64,000 bases of DNA. Source: Pseudomonas prosekii. Lineage in GTDB: Bacteria > Pseudomonadota > Gammaproteobacteria > Pseudomonadales > Pseudomonadaceae. The first letter of the stretch is position 1; each line of letters starts with the position of its first letter. Location of the stretch: contig NZ_LT629762.1 in NCBI RefSeq assembly GCF_900105155.1, forward strand, positions 2,767,001 through 2,831,000, written 5' to 3'. Both the position numbers and the translations under genes were made by a program. This document shows positions 59,283-64,000 of the stretch, piece after piece. The notes under the pieces were generated by a model, which did no database searches, was not told where the DNA came from, and saw only the letters and a list, made by a program, of their open reading frames with translations.

Positions 59283-60968
59283 ATGGATATCAAACGCACG
59301 ATCCTGATCGTCGCCCTGGCAATCGTGTCCTACGTTATGGTTCTTAAATGGAACCAGGACTATGGCCAGGCTGCCCTGCCGACTCAGAATGTTGCTTCCA
59401 GTACTACCGCACCGGGTCTACCGGACACGGCGACTGGCAATAATGCTTCTGTCAGTGACGACATTCCACGCGCTGCAAGCGATACCAGCACTGCACCTGC
59501 CGAAACTCCGGTAGCTGTCAGTAAAGACCTCATCCAGATCAAAACGGATGTGCTCAACCTGGCAATCGATCCACAAGGTGGTGATGTTGCTCAGTTGACA
59601 CTGCCGCTGTATCCACGTCGCCAGGATCATCCGGAAATTCCATTCCAGCTGTTCGATAACGGCAACGAGCGGACTTATCTGGCTCAAAGCGGTTTGATCG
59701 GCACTGATGGTCCGGACGCAAGTCCTACCGGTCGTCCGGTTTACGCCTCGGAGAAGAAGCTTTACCAACTGGCTGATGGCCAAGACCAATTGGTCGTGGA
59801 CCTGAAGTTCAGCAAGGACGGCGTCAACTACATCAAGCGCTTCACCGTGAAACGCGGCTTGTACGACGTAACCGTTTCCTACTTGATCGACAACACCAGC
59901 GAAAAGCCTTGGTCGGGTGCAATGTTTGCCCAACTGAAGCGTGACGCCAGCTCCGATCCATCCTCCAGCACTGCTACTGGCACCGCGACTTACCTGGGCG
60001 CCGCCCTGTGGACAAGTAACGAGCCGTACAAAAAAGTGTCGATGAAGGACATGGACAAGGCTCAGCTGAAAGAAACCGTTAACGGTGGCTGGGTTGCCTG
60101 GTTGCAACACTACTTTGTGACTGCATGGATTCCGGCGAAGGGCGAAAACAATGTCGTCCAGACCCGTAAAGACAGCAAAGGCAACTACATCATTGGTTAC
60201 ACCGCGCCAGCTGTAAGCATCGCGCCGGGTGCCAAAGGTGAAGTCAGCGCCTTGCTGTACGCCGGTCCGAAAAGCCAGGCAGTGCTGAAAGAATTGTCCC
60301 CAGGTCTGGAATTGACCGTCGACTACGGCATCCTGTGGTTCATTGCCCAACCAATCTTCTGGTTGCTGCAACACATCCACGCGATTGTTGGTAACTGGGG
60401 CTGGTCGATCATCTTCCTGACCATGCTGATCAAAGGGCTTTTCTTCCCGTTGTCGGCTGCCAGCTACAAATCCATGGCGCGCATGCGTGCAGTGGCACCG
60501 AAACTGGCTGCGCTGAAAGAGCAACATGGCGACGACCGGCAGAAAATGTCGCAAGCCATGATGGAGCTGTACAAGAAAGAGAAGATCAATCCACTGGGCG
60601 GCTGCTTGCCAATCCTCGTGCAGATGCCGGTTTTCCTTTCGCTGTACTGGGTTCTGCTCGAAAGCGTAGAAATGCGCCAAGCGCCATTCATGCTGTGGAT
60701 AACTGACCTGTCGATCAAGGATCCGTTCTTCATCCTGCCGATCATCATGGGCGCAACCATGTTTATCCAGCAGCGCTTGAACCCGACTCCGCCGGATCCG
60801 ATGCAGGCGAAAGTGATGAAAATGATGCCAATCATCTTCACCTTCTTCTTCCTGTGGTTCCCAGCTGGTCTGGTGCTGTACTGGGTGGTCAACAACGTGC
60901 TGTCCATCAGCCAACAGTGGTACATCACACGTAAGATCGAAGCCGCTACCAAGAATGCTGCTGCGTAA
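59283..60968 (+). CDS. yidC: Membrane protein insertase YidC
   Basis: This 561-aa inner-membrane insertase has TM1 (about 6-22), a Ser/Thr/Ala-rich linker, a large periplasmic beta-sandwich domain (about 80-340) and the conserved five-helix core with GNWGWSIIFLTMLIKGLFFPLS, the cytoplasmic coiled hairpin RMRAVAPKLAALKEQHGDDRQKMSQAMMELYKKEKINPLGGCLP and a basic C-terminus. The start MDIKRTILIVAL lies 2 bp after yidD. A hairpin terminator follows. Confidence 0.97.
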   Translation: MDIKRTILIVALAIVSYVMVLKWNQDYGQAALPTQNVASSTTAPGLPDTATGNNASVSDDIPRAASDTSTAPAETPVAVSKDLIQIKTDVLNLAIDPQGGDVAQLTLPLYPRRQDHPEIPFQLFDNGNERTYLAQSGLIGTDGPDASPTGRPVYASEKKLYQLADGQDQLVVDLKFSKDGVNYIKRFTVKRGLYDVTVSYLIDNTSEKPWSGAMFAQLKRDASSDPSSSTATGTATYLGAALWTSNEPYKKVSMKDMDKAQLKETVNGGWVAWLQHYFVTAWIPAKGENNVVQTRKDSKGNYIIGYTAPAVSIAPGAKGEVSALLYAGPKSQAVLKELSPGLELTVDYGILWFIAQPIFWLLQHIHAIVGNWGWSIIFLTMLIKGLFFPLSAASYKSMARMRAVAPKLAALKEQHGDDRQKMSQAMMELYKKEKINPLGGCLPILVQMPVFLSLYWVLLESVEMRQAPFMLWITDLSIKDPFFILPIIMGATMFIQQRLNPTPPDPMQAKVMKMMPIIFTFFFLWFPAGLVLYWVVNNVLSISQQWYITRKIEAATKNAAA

Positions 60969-60990
60969 CTTACTCTGTGGATAACCACTC

Positions 60991-61015
60991 AAAACGCCCC
61001 CTAGTGGGGCGTTTT
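60991..61015 (+). terminator. Rho-independent terminator after yidC
   Basis: AAAACGCCCC and GGGGCGTTTT form a 10-bp stem around CTAGT in the yidC-mnmE gap. An exact DnaA box (60976-60984) sits just before it. Confidence 0.88.
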
Positions 61016-61047
61016 GCTATCTGTCATTTTTGTCTGGATACCGGTTT

Positions 61048-62418
61048 ATGAGCGTTCCTCGTGAAACCATCGCTGCCGTCGCCACCGCTCAAGGTCGCGG
61101 CGGAGTAGGCATCGTCCGTATTTCCGGGCCGCTGGCGAGTGTGGCGGCCAAAGCCATCAGCGGCCGCGAACTGAAACCGCGATACGCGCACTACGGCCCG
61201 TTCCTCAGTGAAGACGCCGAAGTGTTGGACGAAGGCATCGCCCTGTATTTTCCCGGGCCGAACTCGTTTACCGGCGAAGACGTGCTGGAACTTCAGGGCC
61301 ACGGCGGCCCGATCGTCCTCGACATGCTGCTCAAGCGTTGCCTGGAATTGGGTTGCCGGTTGGCCTGTCCGGGCGAATTCAGCGAGCGCGCGTTCCTCAA
61401 CGACAAACTCGACCTCGCCCAGGCCGAGGCGATTGCCGATTTGATCGAGGCGAGTTCTGCACAGGCTGCGCGCAATGCCCTGCGTTCCTTGCAAGGGGCA
61501 TTTTCCCAGCGTGTGCATAACCTCACCGAGCAATTGATCGGCCTGCGCATCTACGTCGAAGCTGCCATCGACTTCCCGGAAGAGGAAATCGACTTCCTCG
61601 CCGATGGCCACGTATTGAGCATGCTCGACAAAGTGCGCGACGAGTTATCCACAGTGCTGCGCGAAGCCGGGCAGGGCGCTTTGCTGCGCGACGGCATGAA
61701 CGTGGTGATCGCCGGGCGGCCGAATGCCGGCAAATCCAGTTTGCTCAACGCGTTGGCCGGTCGAGAAGCAGCGATCGTTACCGAGATTGCCGGCACGACT
61801 CGCGACATTCTTCGCGAACATATCCACATCGATGGCATGCCGCTGCACGTGGTCGACACCGCTGGTCTGCGCGATACCGATGATCAGGTTGAAAAAATCG
61901 GCGTCGAGCGTGCGCTGAAAGCCATCGGCGAAGCAGATCGAGTGCTGCTGGTGGTCGACGCCACCGCGCCGGAAGCGCTGGACCCGTTTGCGTTGTGGCC
62001 GGAATTCCTCGAAACCCGCCCGGACCCGGCCAAAGTCACGCTGATCCGCAACAAGGCTGATCTGACCGGCGAAGCGATTGCCCTGGAAGTCAGCGACGAT
62101 GGCCATGTCACCATCAGCCTCAGCGCCAAATCGGCGGGCGAAGGCCTTGAGCTGCTGCGCGAGCACCTGAAGACTTGCATGGGCTACGAGCAGACCTCGG
62201 AAAGCAGCTTCAGCGCCCGCCGACGTCACTTGGAAGCGTTGCGCCATGCCAGCGCATCGCTTGAGCACGGCAGAGCGCAGCTGACCCTCGCGGGTGCTGG
62301 TGAGTTGTTGGCGGAGGATTTGCGCCAGGCGCAGCATTCGTTGGGGGAAATCACTGGGGCGTTCAGCTCCGATGATTTGCTCGGTCGGATCTTTTCCAGT
62401 TTCTGTATCGGTAAATAA
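61048..62418 (+). CDS. mnmE: tRNA modification GTPase MnmE (TrmE)
   Basis: With MnmG it makes cmnm5U34 in tRNA wobble positions. The 456-aa protein has the folate-binding N-terminal domain, a helical middle and an inserted G domain: [12 protein letters not shown] (G1), TTRD (G2), [10 protein letters not shown] (G3), NKAD (G4), and the invariant C-terminal FCIGK. The ATG at 61048 starts [13 protein letters not shown]; an in-frame upstream start is less likely. It is downstream of yidC but separated by a terminator. Confidence 0.97.
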   Translation: MSVPRETIAAVATAQGRGGVGIVRISGPLASVAAKAISGRELKPRYAHYGPFLSEDAEVLDEGIALYFPGPNSFTGEDVLELQGHGGPIVLDMLLKRCLELGCRLACPGEFSERAFLNDKLDLAQAEAIADLIEASSAQAARNALRSLQGAFSQRVHNLTEQLIGLRIYVEAAIDFPEEEIDFLADGHVLSMLDKVRDELSTVLREAGQGALLRDGMNVVIAGRPNAGKSSLLNALAGREAAIVTEIAGTTRDILREHIHIDGMPLHVVDTAGLRDTDDQVEKIGVERALKAIGEADRVLLVVDATAPEALDPFALWPEFLETRPDPAKVTLIRNKADLTGEAIALEVSDDGHVTISLSAKSAGEGLELLREHLKTCMGYEQTSESSFSARRRHLEALRHASASLEHGRAQLTLAGAGELLAEDLRQAQHSLGEITGAFSSDDLLGRIFSSFCIGK

Positions 62419-62425
62419 ACGCAGC

Positions 62426-62457
62426 GGGCTGTGGGTAACTTATCCACAGCCCTTTTT
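62426..62457. terminator. Terminator after mnmE, containing a DnaA box
   Basis: GGGCTGTGG and CCACAGCCC form a perfect 9-bp stem with a 9-nt loop, followed by TTTTT on the plus strand. The right arm overlaps an exact DnaA box, TTATCCACA at 62440-62448. It lies between the convergent mnmE and receptor genes. Confidence 0.85.
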
Positions 62458-62461
62458 GCTT

Positions 62462-64000
62462 TTACCAGTTGTACGACACAGAACCTAACAAAGTTCGGCT
62501 TTCGCCCCAGTAGCAGCGTCCGGCGTCGTTACAGCCAGACACGTATTCCTTGTCGAACAGGTTTTTCGCATTCAGGTCGACGGTCCAGTTTCGATCGATC
62601 TGGTAACCGATCGCCGCGTCCACCAACGTCACGTCGCCGGCATCGAGCTTGCCGTAGAGAGTTGGCGCGGTGTAGGCAAACGCGCTGTCGAAGTACCGCA
62701 CGCCGCCACCGACATACAGTCCCTTCAAACTGCTTTCGAGGAATCGGTACTTGGCCCAGATCGAGGCCTGATTGCGCGGCACGCCGGTCATTTGGTGATC
62801 CTTGACCAGGGAAGTCGCCGAATCCTTGGTGATCCGCGCGTCGGTATAAGTGTAGGCCGCCGTCACGTTGAGGTTTGGCGTCAGGTTGCTGTTGAGCTCC
62901 AGCTCCACACCTTTGGCGCGGCTCTCGCCGACTTGGCGATAGCTCGCGGTGGTGGCGTCGAAGTAGGTGTCGTCCTTTTTGCGCAGGTCGTAGACCGAGG
63001 CAGTGAACGCCGTGTCCCAACCGGTGGGTTCGTACTTCAGGCCGATTTCATATTGGCTGCTTGTGATTGGCTCCAGCGGCGCGCCGGAATTGGAGATCTG
63101 CTGCACCGGGACAAACGCGGTCGAGTAGCTCACATACGGCGTCATACCGTTGTCGAACTGGTACATCACCCCGCCCTGATAGGTGAATTTCTTGTCCTCG
63201 GAACTGATGTTGCTGCCGCGCGCCACTTTGTCGCGGAAATCGCTGTCGACCCAATCCTGACGGCCACCGAGCAGGAACAACCAATGGTCGTACTTGCTCT
63301 GCACCTGTGCATAAACACCTTTCATCTGTTGCTCAAGCAAAGTGTTTTGCACCGCGATTGGCGTCGTCGGGTCGCGCAGGTACACCGGGTTGTAGACATC
63401 AATCGGCCCGACCAGCCCGGCGTTCCAATCCTGATTAAACGAAGTCCGGTCAAAACTGCCGCCGAATAAAACGGTGTTTTGCAAACCGCCGACGTCGAAT
63501 TTGCCTTCCAACTGGTTATCCAGCGAGTAGACCATCGATTTGTTGAAGCGATCGTAGGCGGTCATGTTCAGTCGGGTGCCGAATCCGCCGTTGTTCAGGT
63601 TGCCCGGCCAGGTTTCGTGGCGGGTGATGCGCGACTGCATGTAGCGCGAGTTCTGCCGGAACTGCCAATCGTCGTTGAAGCTGTGGGTAAATTCATAACC
63701 CGTGCTCCAGGTTTCACGCTCGAAGGTGTTCCAGTCAGGATCGCCGAGCATGGTGTCTTTGGATAACTTGCCGTTGGGGTTCGTCAGCAAAGTGCCGGCG
63801 GCAGGTAGGCCAAGTTCCATATTGGTGTGGTCTTTCTGGTAGTTGGCCAACAGTGTCAGGGTGTTGTAGTCGTCGAAATTCAGGGTCAGCGACGGCGCGA
63901 TGTAAATGCGATCGTCCGGCACATGGTCGGTTTGAGTCTCGGCGTTGCGGCCAAGCATGACGATGCGGCCGAGGATGTTGCCGTCATCGTCCAGCGGCCC
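62462..64000 (-). CDS. TonB-dependent siderophore receptor, N-terminus beyond window edge
   Basis: About 512 C-terminal residues of an outer-membrane beta-barrel receptor are present; the frame is open through the right edge, so the signal peptide, plug and TonB box are outside. Amphipathic strands alternate throughout. The end KNLFDKEYVSGCNDAGRCYWGESRTLLGSVSYNW has the YVSGC...CYWGE pair of cysteines and aromatic terminal residue typical of ferric hydroxamate receptors (FhuA/FoxA-like). The ligand is not certain. It converges on mnmE, 43 bp apart, an accessory gene in the otherwise conserved origin region. Confidence 0.88.
   Translation of the reverse strand, partial: GPLDDDGNILGRIVMLGRNAETQTDHVPDDRIYIAPSLTLNFDDYNTLTLLANYQKDHTNMELGLPAAGTLLTNPNGKLSKDTMLGDPDWNTFERETWSTGYEFTHSFNDDWQFRQNSRYMQSRITRHETWPGNLNNGGFGTRLNMTAYDRFNKSMVYSLDNQLEGKFDVGGLQNTVLFGGSFDRTSFNQDWNAGLVGPIDVYNPVYLRDPTTPIAVQNTLLEQQMKGVYAQVQSKYDHWLFLLGGRQDWVDSDFRDKVARGSNISSEDKKFTYQGGVMYQFDNGMTPYVSYSTAFVPVQQISNSGAPLEPITSSQYEIGLKYEPTGWDTAFTASVYDLRKKDDTYFDATTASYRQVGESRAKGVELELNSNLTPNLNVTAAYTYTDARITKDSATSLVKDHQMTGVPRNQASIWAKYRFLESSLKGLYVGGGVRYFDSAFAYTAPTLYGKLDAGDVTLVDAAIGYQIDRNWTVDLNAKNLFDKEYVSGCNDAGRCYWGESRTLLGSVSYNW

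Overview
The window is chromosomal DNA from a Pseudomonas of the fluorescens type. The evidence is high-GC coding sequence throughout, the order tag-glyQ-glyS-gmhB-plsC / gyrB-recF-dnaN-dnaA-oriC-rpmH-rnpA-yidD-yidC-mnmE, the alginate regulators kinB/algB, and many copies of palindromic REP elements of the kind common in this group. The replication origin lies at about 57.9-58.5 kb. dnaA is on the minus strand, so genes to its left run in the order found rightward from dnaA in most Pseudomonas maps.

Layout. 1-13.6 kb: an endonuclease/exonuclease/phosphatase fold protein, a diguanylate cyclase, a lipoprotein N-acetylmuramoyl amidase (AmpDh2-like), a CSS-EAL phosphodiesterase, then kinB and algB on the minus strand. 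Divergent from algB, a near-perfect sigma-54 promoter with an upstream dyad precedes a 95-aa membrane protein of unknown function. A DUF1328 membrane peptide, an Ivy lysozyme inhibitor, gltP and a fused SpmA/SpmB membrane protein follow. 13.7-24.6 kb (minus strand): a four-gene MCE lipid-transport system, a DUF5924/DUF2914 membrane protein, an M16 peptidase, a Na/Pi symporter with PhoU-like tail, and a CitMHS citrate transporter. Two tandem arrays of 131-bp REP doublets separate these genes. 25-31.9 kb: small accessory enzymes, then a choline-sulfate module (LysR regulator, choline sulfatase, choline-binding protein, SulP transporter).

32-49 kb is a conserved housekeeping block: aroE-hemF, qor, tsaC-dprA-LysM protein, def, fmt-rsmB-trkA, a TPR protein, a PilZ protein, tag-lpxL, glyQS-gmhB and plsC. 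49.2-51.6 kb holds a divergent sensor kinase/response regulator pair of unknown input. 51.7-57.9 kb is gyrB-recF-dnaN-dnaA. After oriC come rpmH-rnpA-yidD-yidC, mnmE, and the C-terminal part of a TonB-dependent siderophore receptor that runs off the right edge.

Functional themes are replication initiation and the translation/membrane-insertion genes beside it, c-di-GMP signalling (a cyclase, a phosphodiesterase and a PilZ effector), envelope remodelling (amidase, MCE transport, lipid A and phospholipid acyltransferases, alginate regulation), and osmolyte/sulfur use through choline sulfate. The strongest non-coding signals are the sigma-54 promoter with its dyad, the tandem REP-doublet arrays, and about 22 exact DnaA boxes. 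Four of those boxes are in oriC and the rest are spread over about 36 kb around it, while none was seen in the first 26 kb. No rRNA, tRNA, CRISPR array, insertion sequence or prophage gene was seen.
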